Source: Photobacterium aquae
GTDB taxonomy: Bacteria > Pseudomonadota > Gammaproteobacteria > Enterobacterales > Vibrionaceae
NCBI RefSeq assembly: GCF_001029445.1
Contig: NZ_LDOT01000002.1
Span: forward strand, 372,001 to 436,000
Length of the DNA stretch: 64,000 nucleotides
Reading direction: 5' to 3'
Under the pieces are notes generated by a model. It did not search any database, was not told the DNA's origin, and worked only from the letters and a program-made list of their open reading frames with translations. The translations under genes and the position numbers were made by a program. Shown here in pieces: positions 45,473-55,089 of the stretch. Within the stretch, counting starts at the first letter, position 1, and each line of letters begins with the position of its first letter.

Positions 45473-48400
45473 ATGTTTATCAGGATCTTCCCCCTACTGT
45501 TATTTCTTCTGGTTGCCCTTGGCACCCAAGCTGCCGATACCGACAAATACACGGAACGCGAGCAGCAACTGACCAACCGGATAGAAACCCTGCAGGCTCA
45601 GGCCAACACACCTGAAACCTTAAAAGATCTCGATACCCTACTCACGGCTCGCAGCCAGCTAGAAAAAACCCGCGAATTCGAACAGCAAATCCTGAACTAC
45701 CAACAACTGGTTGATAACTTCCCTTCATTAACCGCCAAACTCAGAACACAAATAAAAGATTTCACCAGTACCGAGTTTCCCAGCTTCAACCAGCTTGATT
45801 ATGACGGCCTCCATCAAGCGATCAGCGAGCAGGATCTGAAACTGAACCAACTCGAACAAAGCCGTAGCAACAGCAAAAACGAATTACAGGATATTGAGCG
45901 CGGAATCGATGAGTTCTCGACCCGTTCAGCCCAACTTCGCGATCGCATCAAAAAAGAGGAACAAACGCTTACCCAGCTCCAAAACCAAAGCCACGTTGCC
46001 GACGAGTTGGTACTGATCCACCAAGTGGCCCACCAATACTACACCAGCCAACTCAGTATGCTGGAAGCCAAGCAGCTCAGTGCCGGCAACCGCCGTACCT
46101 TGGTCAAACAGCACATCCAGCTGGCCAACCTTGAAATCGATGCAAGGCAAGCCTATCGCAATAATTTACAGCGCGAGCTGAACCGCCAGCTCAGGCTAGA
46201 GACCAATAACGCATCGGATTCCACCACCCTTGCGCCACCTGCCGATCACGACCAACCCGAAGCTCTGCGGATACTGGCTATCAACCACCAGCGCTATACC
46301 ACCTCGTTAACAAATATTGCAACCAAAAACGAGCAGGTTCAGCAACAGCTCAAATCAACCCACGAGCAGACCAAGATAGTCGACCGCACGGCCGATGATC
46401 TCACCAGCATGGCAGAATGGCTCAAGCTAAGCCCGGCCTTCAGCGAAAACCTTAGAACCCGCATCAACCGGCTGCCCAATAACCCGCCAATCAAGGCGCT
46501 AGACAAAGACATCGCACAAAACCAACTTAAGAAGTACGAATACCAGCAGCTACTCAGCAGCCTGAAAGAGCGAGCGAACCAACCCGCCCCCCCGGTGCTT
46601 ACCGCCGAGCAAAAAAAGCAAGAACGTGCCCTAACCAAGGACAATCTCAACTTGCTAGAAAGACTGGTTGATAGCTTAGACTCACTGATCTATCAGCAAG
46701 CTACTCTGAAAGTGGCCTACGAGCGGCTCAACAGCAACCTCAATGATCTCCGCACCCAAGCCAGCAAGCAGTTATTCTGGGCGCCGGATACCAATCCGAT
46801 CAGCCTCAACATGCTGACATCGAGTGTCGAGATGCTGAAATGGTTTTTCTCGCCTTTCCAATGGGTCGGCTTTGTCAAATTCCCCACATCTGTTGATCAG
46901 TGGCCGCTCTTCATTGGCCTTTTCGCCGTTGCCATTTTGCTCGTAGGGCTCAACTGGTGCCGCAAATACTGGAAACGCTATCTTGAGGACACCAGCAAAA
47001 AGATTGGTAAAGTCACCCAAGACAAGTTCCGTTACAGCTACGGCAACGTCTTCTTCTCATTCTGCCTGGCTTGGCCAGTACCGCTTGCCATCGCCATCAT
47101 CGGCCTGATCTTCACCGCAGCTTGGCAATACCCGTTTGTTCACCATTTCGGTCAGGCACTCTCGCTTCCGATGGCACTGGTCATGTATTGCTTCATGCGT
47201 GAGCTAGTTCGTCAGGATGGGCTGCTGATCAGCCATTTCGAGTGGGACGAATCCTTGGTAAGGCGCTGCTTCCGCCATTACCAACAACTGCTGGTGCTAT
47301 ACCTGCCGATGATGGTGATCCAAAACTTTGCCCACCTGTATAGCGATATCGAGGTCAATGCCACCCTTGGCCGGCTCGCCTTTGTGATGAGCAATATCGC
47401 AATCAGCTACTTCTTGTGGCGAATGTACCAAGAGAAGCTGCCGATGACTTACGGTGATATCCCCGAAGGCAAAGCCCACCTTGGCCACCACCTTTTCTGG
47501 TGGGGGCTGATCCTGCTGCCACAGGCCCTTAACTACACCGCCCTCAAGGGCTACCTATCGTCATCGCAGTCGGTCATGGGCAAGCTCGAATTCTCGGCGG
47601 TAATTGGGGTGATCACCTTGCTGGTGTACTACTTGACCAAACGCCTGATGCTGATCCAGAAACGGCGACTGGCTTTCGAGCGAGCCAAGGCCAAACGGCA
47701 GGAAATCATCGCCCAGCGTATTGCCGAGGTGGAAGAAGACAAGGACGATCTCGTCACCAGCAGCGAGATGCAAATAGAAGTGGAGGAGCCAGAGGTCGAC
47801 TTGGACAAAATCAGCGCCCAATCCCTGCGCTTGTTACGTTCATTGCTGCTGCTGATCTACCTCGCTTGCCTATCGGTGGTATGGTCTGACTTTTATCAGG
47901 CCATTTCCTACCTCGGTGACATCACATTGTGGGACGTTACCAGCACCATTGACGGGATAGACGTACTCAGTGCTATTTCGATCAAAGACGTCCTGCTGGC
48001 TATCCTCGCCTTCTGGCTCACAGCCATACTGGCGCGCGACCTACCCGGCGCAATGGAACTGCTGATATTGCAACATATCGACCTGAGCCCCGGTACGGGT
48101 TACGCCATCACCTCATTAACCCGCTATGTGGCGATCTTCCTCGGTATCGTTATCGGCTCGGGGCTGATCGGGTTTGATTGGTCGAAAATGCAGTGGCTCA
48201 TCGCGGCTCTCGGTGTCGGCTTGGGGTTTGGCCTGCAAGAGATATTCGCCAACTTCATCTCCGGTTTGATCATCTTGTTCGAAAAGCCGATCCGGATCGG
48301 CGATACCGTCACAATCCGCAACCTCACCGGGGTGATCGCCAAGATCCAAACTCGGGCCACCACCATCGTCGACTTCGACCGCAAAGAAGTGATCATGCCC

Positions 48401-48781
48401 AACAAGGCCTTTGTGACCGAGCAGTTCATCAACTGGTCACTGTCTGATCCGATTACCCGAGTAACCCTGTCGATCAGTGTCCATTACGCGGCCAATACCG
48501 ACTTGGTCACCAAGCTCTTGTTCGAAGCGACCGAAGAATGTGATCTGGTGCTCGACAACCCGGCTCCCGAAGTGTTCTTCCTGACATTAACCACAGACAG
48601 CCAGAACTTCGAGGTTCGCGCCTATGCCGCCGAAACCGCACACCGGCTAAGCCTGACCCATGACCTCCACAACCGGATCAAAGACAAGTTCATCGCCCAC
48701 GGCATTGAAATTGCCAGCCCGCAGTTGGAGGTGCAGATGAAACGCCCCCGTAAGGCCGCTACCAAGCGCAGCCATTATTAG
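45473..48781 (+). CDS. mscM: Large mechanosensitive channel, MscM/YjeP-like (MscS superfamily)
   Basis: The 1102-residue protein has a signal peptide (about 1-20), a long periplasmic coiled-coil region rich in Gln and Glu (about 25-450), around eight membrane helices, and the C-terminal MscS pore and beta domain: GLGFGLQEIFANFISGLIILFEKPIRIGDTV, then DFDRKEVIMPNKAFVTEQFINWSLSDP. The wording of the pore region is closer to E. coli MscM (YjeP) than MscK. It opens on membrane tension to release solutes during osmotic downshock. The psd gene that neighbours yjeP in E. coli is not here. Confidence 0.92.
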   Translation: MFIRIFPLLLFLLVALGTQAADTDKYTEREQQLTNRIETLQAQANTPETLKDLDTLLTARSQLEKTREFEQQILNYQQLVDNFPSLTAKLRTQIKDFTSTEFPSFNQLDYDGLHQAISEQDLKLNQLEQSRSNSKNELQDIERGIDEFSTRSAQLRDRIKKEEQTLTQLQNQSHVADELVLIHQVAHQYYTSQLSMLEAKQLSAGNRRTLVKQHIQLANLEIDARQAYRNNLQRELNRQLRLETNNASDSTTLAPPADHDQPEALRILAINHQRYTTSLTNIATKNEQVQQQLKSTHEQTKIVDRTADDLTSMAEWLKLSPAFSENLRTRINRLPNNPPIKALDKDIAQNQLKKYEYQQLLSSLKERANQPAPPVLTAEQKKQERALTKDNLNLLERLVDSLDSLIYQQATLKVAYERLNSNLNDLRTQASKQLFWAPDTNPISLNMLTSSVEMLKWFFSPFQWVGFVKFPTSVDQWPLFIGLFAVAILLVGLNWCRKYWKRYLEDTSKKIGKVTQDKFRYSYGNVFFSFCLAWPVPLAIAIIGLIFTAAWQYPFVHHFGQALSLPMALVMYCFMRELVRQDGLLISHFEWDESLVRRCFRHYQQLLVLYLPMMVIQNFAHLYSDIEVNATLGRLAFVMSNIAISYFLWRMYQEKLPMTYGDIPEGKAHLGHHLFWWGLILLPQALNYTALKGYLSSSQSVMGKLEFSAVIGVITLLVYYLTKRLMLIQKRRLAFERAKAKRQEIIAQRIAEVEEDKDDLVTSSEMQIEVEEPEVDLDKISAQSLRLLRSLLLLIYLACLSVVWSDFYQAISYLGDITLWDVTSTIDGIDVLSAISIKDVLLAILAFWLTAILARDLPGAMELLILQHIDLSPGTGYAITSLTRYVAIFLGIVIGSGLIGFDWSKMQWLIAALGVGLGFGLQEIFANFISGLIILFEKPIRIGDTVTIRNLTGVIAKIQTRATTIVDFDRKEVIMPNKAFVTEQFINWSLSDPITRVTLSISVHYAANTDLVTKLLFEATEECDLVLDNPAPEVFFLTLTTDSQNFEVRAYAAETAHRLSLTHDLHNRIKDKFIAHGIEIASPQLEVQMKRPRKAATKRSHY

Positions 48782-48783
48782 AA

Positions 48784-48828
48784 AACAAAAAGCCCCGGAG
48801 TAAATAAACCTCCGGGGCTTTTTGTCGA
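48784..48828 (+). terminator. Terminator after mscM-like gene
   Basis: CAAAAAGCCCCGGAG / CTCCGGGGCTTTTTG is a 15-bp perfect stem with a 9-base loop between convergent genes. Confidence 0.95.
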
Positions 48829-48848
48829 AATCGGATCGGTAAGGGGTA

Positions 48849-49298
48849 TTATGCGTGCTGGTAGTATCCCGGTACTCGGAACATACGACGGACACGATCC
48901 AAAAACTGGCCGTAAACAACACCCAACACCCCGGTCACAACCGCATTACTTGCTACCGCCGTCATGATCTGATCGATGTCAGCGCCAACCACGAACAGAA
49001 TCCCTGCATAGGCAGGAGACTGGAAAGAGACATACGCCACCATATCAGAACAACCACGCATCCACTTGTTCGCAGACAGCTTTGCCCCCTGGCGCAACAT
49101 CATGTCTCGGTACAGGCCATACGGCCATGCAATCGCAATATTTACCGGAATCGACAACATTCGCGAAGCCAATGATTGGTCGAATGTCATCCCTGAGATA
49201 AAAATTTCGATCATCATGCCTGTAATAAAACTAAAAACTACCATAGCAAAGATATCAGCAGCGGCACTTCTTACGTTAAATGGTCCTTTGGCAGACAT
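48849..49298 (-). CDS. alaE: L-alanine exporter AlaE
   Basis: The 149-residue protein has four membrane helices and the AlaE pattern: [42 protein letters not shown] and [20 protein letters not shown]. AlaE is a small inner-membrane exporter that relieves intracellular L-alanine accumulation. It is a single gene convergent with the mechanosensitive channel gene. Confidence 0.93.
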   Translation of the reverse strand: MSAKGPFNVRSAAADIFAMVVFSFITGMMIEIFISGMTFDQSLASRMLSIPVNIAIAWPYGLYRDMMLRQGAKLSANKWMRGCSDMVAYVSFQSPAYAGILFVVGADIDQIMTAVASNAVVTGVLGVVYGQFLDRVRRMFRVPGYYQHA

Positions 49299-49976
49299 AG
49301 TGGATACCTCAAATCACAGTAAATAAAACTAAAGGGATAAATTAAGTTAGTCAGAAAAACTGGATATGAAATACAGGCCAGTTGATATGAGTATTAAAAC
49401 AACTTTTATGCAGAATTACCCGCTAAATATTTATTCTGTTTGTAATTTTACAACTGAATTCAGGCTGAAAATTGGCATGATTGACTACTTTGGCAGTATT
49501 TTCGTGCCACACCCAAAAAACACAAGATCTTCGACAGCCATAAAAACAACTTAAACCACCCCAAAAAGCCAATATCACCAAAGTTATCATGCCATTTTGA
49601 TCGTTCCATCTGCGCAGCTTACCCTCATTGCTTTATTTACATTTCCGCCAAAGATAAACAGCAGTTATAGCAAACAACAATAAAACTAATGCAACAGTTA
49701 AATTAATTAAAAATCAAACATTTAAATACATACAAACACAAACAAAGCCATCAGTACCAAGCCAAATAAAATGATCAGCCTCTACCACAAGTAAACGTTA
49801 TATTTAGTAACCAACAGTCAAATAACGCCAATGACAGATAGAAATAGTGACTTTACGCACAAAAATCACCGTTTACTTTATATTTAACTAAATTTGTCAG
49901 ACAAATAGAGCGAAGGGAATGAACACAACAAGAGGCTGAATAATGATATGCAAAGGAAAAAAGAAGAGTAATACCA
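49299..49976. other. Long AT-rich intergenic region
   Basis: Roughly 680 bp upstream of alaE and beyond the end of the deacetylase gene. It is very AT-rich and has only short open frames without ribosome sites. The alaE promoter must be near its left end. I see no RNA gene or mobile element. Confidence 0.4.
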
Positions 49977-50005
49977 AGCAGCCCCGGCTCGGTAGGGGCT
50001 GCTGC
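49975..50005 (-). terminator. Terminator after the deacetylase gene
   Basis: AGCAGCCCC / GGGGCTGCT is a 9-bp stem with a 9-base loop, 22 bases beyond the coding end on the minus strand. Confidence 0.75.
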
Positions 50006-50026
50006 TAGCTAGTCAAGACATCTGAT

Positions 50027-51403
50027 TTAACGCTCGGTACACGCGCTAATCTCTTCCCAAGGGGAGTAAGCCGTCAGCCCAGGGATCTCAAGCTGAGTCC
50101 ACCATTTCGCTTGCCACAATTTGCCCTGGTAGTCTGCAGTTTGCCCTTTAAGGTAAACCACATGAGGTTGCCAAGGCCCGCTCGGGCAAAGCGTCAGTGG
50201 TTCAGGCTCTACCATCCAGTCAATCAATTGCTCGTGGCTAACAAAACGCACCTGCGGCTTGCTCAGGGCATAATCTATAAACCGCTTGAGTACATTCTGG
50301 CGAGAGGCCACCGTCGTTTCTGGCATGCCCCAATGCTCCCCCCCGTTAAGCAGGCCATAGAACGCTGAATGTAGCCCCAATACCAATGGCGCTCGGTTCC
50401 CTGCCAGTCTCAGGTCGAGGTTATAGCTATAAATAGCTACCACATCATCTTCACTCAACCCAGCCGCTCCCCAATCGGGCGTAGAATAAAGGTTCCAGTC
50501 AAAGTTATCCCCCTTTCCTGAAACCGGGTCAAAATAGCTGATCCGGCTGGCTATCTTATCGCGCAGCGAATAGTCCAAGCCAAACCTATCCATCTCACTG
50601 TCTGGCGGCACAATCAACGTATGGAGGGGAACTTCCCATAAACCGGGATAGTTATTGATAGCGGGCTTCCAACCACCCGCTACGGCCATTTGATGAGACG
50701 GGCTGCCGTTATCAAGGGTAAATGGCCAATAGTTATTTGTGCCCGTTTGCTCGGCCGTGCTACCGGCAGGAAAACTCACATCATAGCGAATACCGCTCTC
50801 GACAACGGCTTTCAAGGTATTGTCGTTATACGTCATGAAAGGCGCGCGAAAGCCACTGACCTCATCGACACCAATCCCGCCATCCTCCACATCAGCAGTC
50901 AGCAAGGCGTCACATCTATTGACCTCTTCTTGCCACTGCTCGGCAGTCATCCAAGACTGGAGCGGATTATAGTTAACCTTATCGTCTGGGTGAGTGTAGG
51001 TATGGTTACCAATATCATGCCCCTGTGCCACTAGCTTGCGCCACAACGCTTTGACCGGCTCGTTAGCCTCAACAGGCTGGCAATGCATGAAAAAACTAGC
51101 CTTGAGTGGCTGGGAGGCAAACTGATCCATGCCCGGCGGATTTTGATAACTCTCTAGCAACGCCATCACCCACTCCAGCCCAGCAACTTCGGTATTGTCA
51201 TCAAAACCAAAGCTGACAAACATCGGTGTTACATGGGTCGCCAACGGCGAAGCCGCTGACGGTGGCATATTGACGGCCGAGGCATGGCTGGAAAGCTCAT
51301 TACTATGGGCTGCAGAGCTGGCGAAAACCAGTGCCCCGCCCAATAATGCCGCAGAGCACGCAGTGGCGACACGCGATTTCGCATTTCTATGATCATCTTT
51401 CAC
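50027..51403 (-). CDS. Secreted polysaccharide (chitin-type) deacetylase with C-terminal chitin-binding module
   Basis: The 458-residue precursor has a signal peptide (about 1-34) and a polysaccharide deacetylase (CE4) domain with catalytic Asp pair in FGFDDN and the metal-binding GHDIGNHTYTHPDD motif; RAPF is the third motif. The last 50 residues (WQPHVVYLKGQTADYQGKLWQAKWWTQ) form a CBM5/12-type chitin-binding module. It probably removes acetyl groups from chitin or its oligomers outside the cytoplasm. GTG start with AGGAAG seven bases upstream. It fits the LPMO genes as part of chitin use. Confidence 0.87.
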   Translation of the reverse strand: MKDDHRNAKSRVATACSAALLGGALVFASSAAHSNELSSHASAVNMPPSAASPLATHVTPMFVSFGFDDNTEVAGLEWVMALLESYQNPPGMDQFASQPLKASFFMHCQPVEANEPVKALWRKLVAQGHDIGNHTYTHPDDKVNYNPLQSWMTAEQWQEEVNRCDALLTADVEDGGIGVDEVSGFRAPFMTYNDNTLKAVVESGIRYDVSFPAGSTAEQTGTNNYWPFTLDNGSPSHQMAVAGGWKPAINNYPGLWEVPLHTLIVPPDSEMDRFGLDYSLRDKIASRISYFDPVSGKGDNFDWNLYSTPDWGAAGLSEDDVVAIYSYNLDLRLAGNRAPLVLGLHSAFYGLLNGGEHWGMPETTVASRQNVLKRFIDYALSKPQVRFVSHEQLIDWMVEPEPLTLCPSGPWQPHVVYLKGQTADYQGKLWQAKWWTQLEIPGLTAYSPWEEISACTER

Positions 51404-51737
51404 GGTGACTTCCTTATTGTCATCAACACAATTTCCTGCACACTAATCTAGTCGCCACTGAGGACTTTCATATTACCGATGACCAACTATGCTGGTATGC
51501 AATAGTTTTTATGCAACAAGCCTTTCAGACATACCTAACTATCTGGATCGAGTTGGCAGTTGGCTTTAGTGCAAGCTATCCGGAGTAGACATTGAATAAA
51601 TAGAGGTGGGCCAATTCTCACGTAGCGATTCAATAAATGAGAGCAGCAGAGCGATGTATGAAAGGATGATGGCTCGTAAGCTTAATGATGATGGGAGCTG
51701 CTTAGAAAATGCATTGATATGGTGCTCTTGGCAAAAC
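51404..51737. other. Deacetylase upstream and repeat junction
   Basis: This 334-bp stretch has no supported gene. It must hold the deacetylase promoter, and its right end runs into the tRNA-associated repeat. Short open frames here read through repeat sequence and are not credible. Confidence 0.35.
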
Positions 51738-51780
51738 TCAGACGTAAAAAAACCGCTGTAAAAACAGCGTTTTTTTAGTG
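51738..51780 (-). repeat. Copy B terminator part of the tRNA-associated repeat
   Basis: CAGACGTAAAAAAACCGCTG and the following A/T hairpin are identical to the spacer part of the 189-bp units at 57 kb and still form a terminator for the split tRNA-Ser gene. Confidence 0.8.
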
Positions 51781-51952
51781 TGGCGGAGAGATAGTGATTT
51801 ACTGCTCGCAAGCTCGCGCCCTCCGGGCTATTGCCTTTTCGTCCCTTCGGGACGGGCAATGTGCTTTCGCTTCGCTCAGGTGAACCCTAGATACGCTATA
51901 AACATATGCCGGTTTTCAAGACCGGTGCTTTCAACCACTCAGCCATCTCTCC
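51781..51952 (-). pseudogene. tRNA-Ser(UGA) gene split in the T-loop by an 81-bp insert
   Basis: Everything of tRNA-Ser(UGA) is present, including anticodon TGA and 3' CCA, but an 81-bp segment (51801-51881) interrupts the T-loop between GGGTTCA and AATC. The T-stem also has one mismatch (AATCACT instead of AATCCCT), and one variable-arm base differs. The partner tRNA-Ser(GGA) gene is missing; homology stops about 25 bases past the tRNA. Without removal of the insert the tRNA cannot fold normally, so I call it a pseudogene. Confidence 0.85.
51801..51881 (-). repeat. 81-bp structured insert (copy B)
   Basis: On the minus strand the element can fold into nested hairpins: ATTGCC / GGCAAT enclosing CGTCCC / GGGACG, and GCCC-GGA-GGGC, with GAA-type loops. 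The same element occurs at 56980-57060 and 57169-57249 and in part at 44821. It encodes no protein. Confidence 0.85.
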
Positions 51953-52100
51953 GAAGTTTTACATCCCAAAACAGGGTGTGAGACAGCAGAGTTCACCTAT
52001 TAAGCTATTGATTTTTTAATTTAAATAAAAACTTATACCCAAGTATTACATAAGACAACTGATGCCGTATCTTGGCACGCAAGTTTTAATAAGCACTATT

Positions 52101-54437
52101 TTAATTTGATGAAAGTTTAACCTTTTCTAACAAGTTCACCTGCTTTCTGGAAAGCCCAGCTTTGCCATATCGATAGCACAAGTAATCTGAGATATCCTGT
52201 TCATGGGTAGAAATTACTACTTGCCTATCCCTTAGTTCAACACGGAGCAAATCACTCAACGATGCTATGTTAATCTCATCCATACATTGTGTTGGATCGT
52301 CAATAAACACAAACGCAGTTTTGGCGTATTTTTTGTTAAGCGCAAGAAATAAAGATAGCGACAGAGCGTTGATTTGGCCGCTGCTCATCGAGAGCGCGGC
52401 ATCATGCTCAGAGTCACGTACCGTAGTAAAGTTCATTGCAGCTGTTTTTCGCTGTTTACCATTAGGCGTATCAATAAACACCCCTAGCCCACTTTGATAG
52501 TTTTGTAGCAATCGTCCACTATAGATATGAAAAAGTGACTCCATTTGACCTAGTGTTTGATTGGTATAGTGTGTACGTGCTCGTTTAAGCTGGGTTTCTA
52601 TGTTATCTAACTTTGAATATAAGTCTTCTAAATGCAGAAATTTTGCACGGTAAAAGTCTACATCCTTTTGCCGCGCAGCAATCGACGCATTTACCGTCAA
52701 TTTATACTGTTGCTGAATGTAGTTTTTTTTCTGTTCAATCTGCTCTTCTGTCAAATTTTCAAGCTTGCTTAGATCGGAAAAATGAGCTTTAAAGAAAGCA
52801 AACTGATTCGTTGACAATATCTCATCTTCTGGCTCCAACGATTGAAGAATAGCGGTATTCACTGCTGAAACTTGTTTCGATTGGTCTTCTAGGTCAGGGG
52901 CATAAACCCTTGGTAACTTAATCCCTTGCATTTCCAATTTTTGTCCAATAGAGACCAATCGCTGCATTTGATGTTCATATTCAGCTAACTCAGAATACAG
53001 TTTTACATTAAACTCACGCCTGACCGTTTCTAACAATGGAGCATATTTTGCCTTCAAAGGTACAAGGATGGCCTCTATCGCTTGGTAACATTGATTAATT
53101 TGCAAACCGATCTTGGTTAGTTTCTGATCCAGTAAAGCTGTCTTCGCCTCGATTGCCGAAAGTAATATGCTGTTCTCTTGATAGTCAAATCCACAAAGGG
53201 GGCAGTCATTCTCAATATTATCAACTATTTGGAGAAGTTTTGTTCGTAATTGCATCACTGCTGCTTGCTTTTTGCTCACACCACTGTGGCCTAAATGTAG
53301 CTTATTCTTGTCTTCAATCAATCGCATAAGTTTGATAGATTCTTGTTCTTCGATATATGAAGAAATTAACGAACCATGTGATGAAGTAAGCTTTGATACT
53401 TCAATATCCAATGCATGACAAATTTTGTCTAACCTATCTAGAGCCGCTTTATCTTTATGTAAGGCAGGAAGCTTATCGAAATGATGAAAGAGCCTAACAG
53501 CCAAACCAAACTCAGCTCGTTTGGTAAAATCAATTTTAAGTTGATTCCTTACCCTCTTAGCAATCTCTTGCCGGCCTACATAGACATTATTTAACAAATC
53601 AAGTTGTCCCAGTAGCTGTTCTAAGCTTTTTAAGCTATCAACAGAAAATGGAACCTTAAGGTCCCATTGAGGAGTAACCTTTGACTCCGTTAACTTAATG
53701 TAGGCTACCGGAGCTACGTCACTAACCGTTAAAGTGTGCTGTAGATCTTCTAGTCGAAGTTTTTGCTTAGCATACTCATCTTCAGCATATTTCAACTGCG
53801 CTTTGGACTCCGACTTTAACTTACCAATATTGTCAATTCTTGTGTCTAACTCATCAAGGTTAAGTAGGTGACTTATTTGATCTGTTCTTTTATCGCTATT
53901 ACATCCGTCAGGAATAACAATTGATTTACTATCTTGTTGCAAGTAGTTAAGCACTGGGAAGTTTTCCAGAAACTTATCTCCAAATTTCTCTGACCAAAAC
54001 TGTTTCTCATCATCAATTAGCCTAGGGCTAGCAGTTTCATCGAAACCAGATAGCTCATAAAGCTTAAATTCATTAAAACTATTAGGTCTATTTACACTTG
54101 AATCTAAGTCTTCTTGTTTAGCCATCCTCATAACATAAAGTATTTCATTGCCCTTTTGAAGCTCTGCAATAATAGATATCCCATCATGACAATTGTGATT
54201 TTGAAATATACTACGATTGTATTTTTTGTTATTGTTACCACTTTTGAGCGCTCGATGTCTAGCCGAGATTCTCGGGAGCTCACTACAAAAAAGCAGTTGT
54301 TTGGCATCAAATAAGGAAGTTTTACCAAAGCCATTCGGTCCATCATAGATAACTAGATCAGATGAATAGTTTTCTGAAAACTGCGTAAATACCTTGAAGC
54401 CATTAATCTTCAGCCTGTGAATTCGCCATCTTGCCAC
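52101..54437 (-). CDS. lmuB: SMC/Rad50-like ABC ATPase of a Lamassu (ABC three-component) defence system
   Basis: The protein of about 778 residues has Walker A GPNGFGKTS (residues 33-41), long coiled coils around a zinc-hook-like CPLC motif (C412 and C415), ABC signature SMSSGQ (about 682), Walker B FVFIDDP with following D-loop MDE, and the switch His in VISTHEQDI. This is the Rad50-like DNA-sensing component of Lamassu/DdmABC systems. The start is set at GTG 54437 with GGAG seven bases upstream, overlapping the middle gene by 35 bases. It is the last gene of the operon. Composition is AT-rich compared with the surrounding core genome. Confidence 0.87.
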   Translation of the reverse strand: MARWRIHRLKINGFKVFTQFSENYSSDLVIYDGPNGFGKTSLFDAKQLLFCSELPRISARHRALKSGNNNKKYNRSIFQNHNCHDGISIIAELQKGNEILYVMRMAKQEDLDSSVNRPNSFNEFKLYELSGFDETASPRLIDDEKQFWSEKFGDKFLENFPVLNYLQQDSKSIVIPDGCNSDKRTDQISHLLNLDELDTRIDNIGKLKSESKAQLKYAEDEYAKQKLRLEDLQHTLTVSDVAPVAYIKLTESKVTPQWDLKVPFSVDSLKSLEQLLGQLDLLNNVYVGRQEIAKRVRNQLKIDFTKRAEFGLAVRLFHHFDKLPALHKDKAALDRLDKICHALDIEVSKLTSSHGSLISSYIEEQESIKLMRLIEDKNKLHLGHSGVSKKQAAVMQLRTKLLQIVDNIENDCPLCGFDYQENSILLSAIEAKTALLDQKLTKIGLQINQCYQAIEAILVPLKAKYAPLLETVRREFNVKLYSELAEYEHQMQRLVSIGQKLEMQGIKLPRVYAPDLEDQSKQVSAVNTAILQSLEPEDEILSTNQFAFFKAHFSDLSKLENLTEEQIEQKKNYIQQQYKLTVNASIAARQKDVDFYRAKFLHLEDLYSKLDNIETQLKRARTHYTNQTLGQMESLFHIYSGRLLQNYQSGLGVFIDTPNGKQRKTAAMNFTTVRDSEHDAALSMSSGQINALSLSLFLALNKKYAKTAFVFIDDPTQCMDEINIASLSDLLRVELRDRQVVISTHEQDISDYLCYRYGKAGLSRKQVNLLEKVKLSSN

Positions 54438-55089
54438 GAATATACTCCTCAACTATTCCTTTGTAATTATTACTATTGCTTGTGAGCGCTTCAAATTCAT
54501 TACCAATCGCCAATAAACCTACTTTTTGCAAGTATTCATCCGCCAACTGACAGGGGTCATCTAATTCTGATTCATCTACAGGAACAGATAAAAAAGGAAG
54601 CTTAATGTATATACGGCTTGCAATGCCATACTCTGACTCAACCATCGGCGATTTCTTGTATGAGCTGAATTTACTTTGATCTTTTATCAAATTAGCAACA
54701 TTACTTGTATCATTTTTATTAAGAAGATCTAGTTCGGTTTGAGAGTAATACAAAACATGTTTTTTAAAACTATAGCTATCTTCCTCTAAAGCAAAAATCT
54801 CACTTTCATAGTCAATTACATCGGCCAACCGATCCAGCTCGAACAAAACCACTACATCTGTATTCTTTGCAAAAGTAGGTTGCTCTCTTAACACGCTCGG
54901 TGTGTTTGCCAAGACCCACTGATTAAGCTCATTTGGTTTCATCAATTTCGAAACCTTAACAACTGCCAGAAAACGATGATAGTTGCTCGACATAGAACGA
55001 TAAAAAGAAAACTGCTCAGCATCTTGTTCTACTAGCTCAAACTGACACGGAGAGTTGCTTGATAGCATATTAATTATTTGATTAATCAT
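54403..55089 (-). CDS. lmuC: Middle component of ABC three-component/Lamassu system
   Basis: The 228-residue protein lies between effector and ATPase genes, overlapping both (8 bases with the effector gene, about 35 with the ATPase gene). It contains DVVVLFELDRLADVIDYESEIFALEEDSYSFKKHVLYY, the kind of sequence I associate with the ABC-3C middle components. No catalytic motif is visible. In Lamassu, LmuC bridges the ATPase and the nuclease. The assignment rests on order, size, overlap and this pattern. Confidence 0.75.
   Translation of the reverse strand: MINQIINMLSSNSPCQFELVEQDAEQFSFYRSMSSNYHRFLAVVKVSKLMKPNELNQWVLANTPSVLREQPTFAKNTDVVVLFELDRLADVIDYESEIFALEEDSYSFKKHVLYYSQTELDLLNKNDTSNVANLIKDQSKFSSYKKSPMVESEYGIASRIYIKLPFLSVPVDESELDDPCQLADEYLQKVGLLAIGNEFEALTSNSNNYKGIVEEYIRGKMANSQAED

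Noticed and set aside
49366..49554. 62-residue open frame in the alaE upstream region
   Set aside because: No ribosome site and AT-rich random-looking composition.
51566..51981. Open frames through the split tRNA and 81-bp insert
   Set aside because: They read through tRNA sequence and a hairpin-forming repeat and have no ribosome site.
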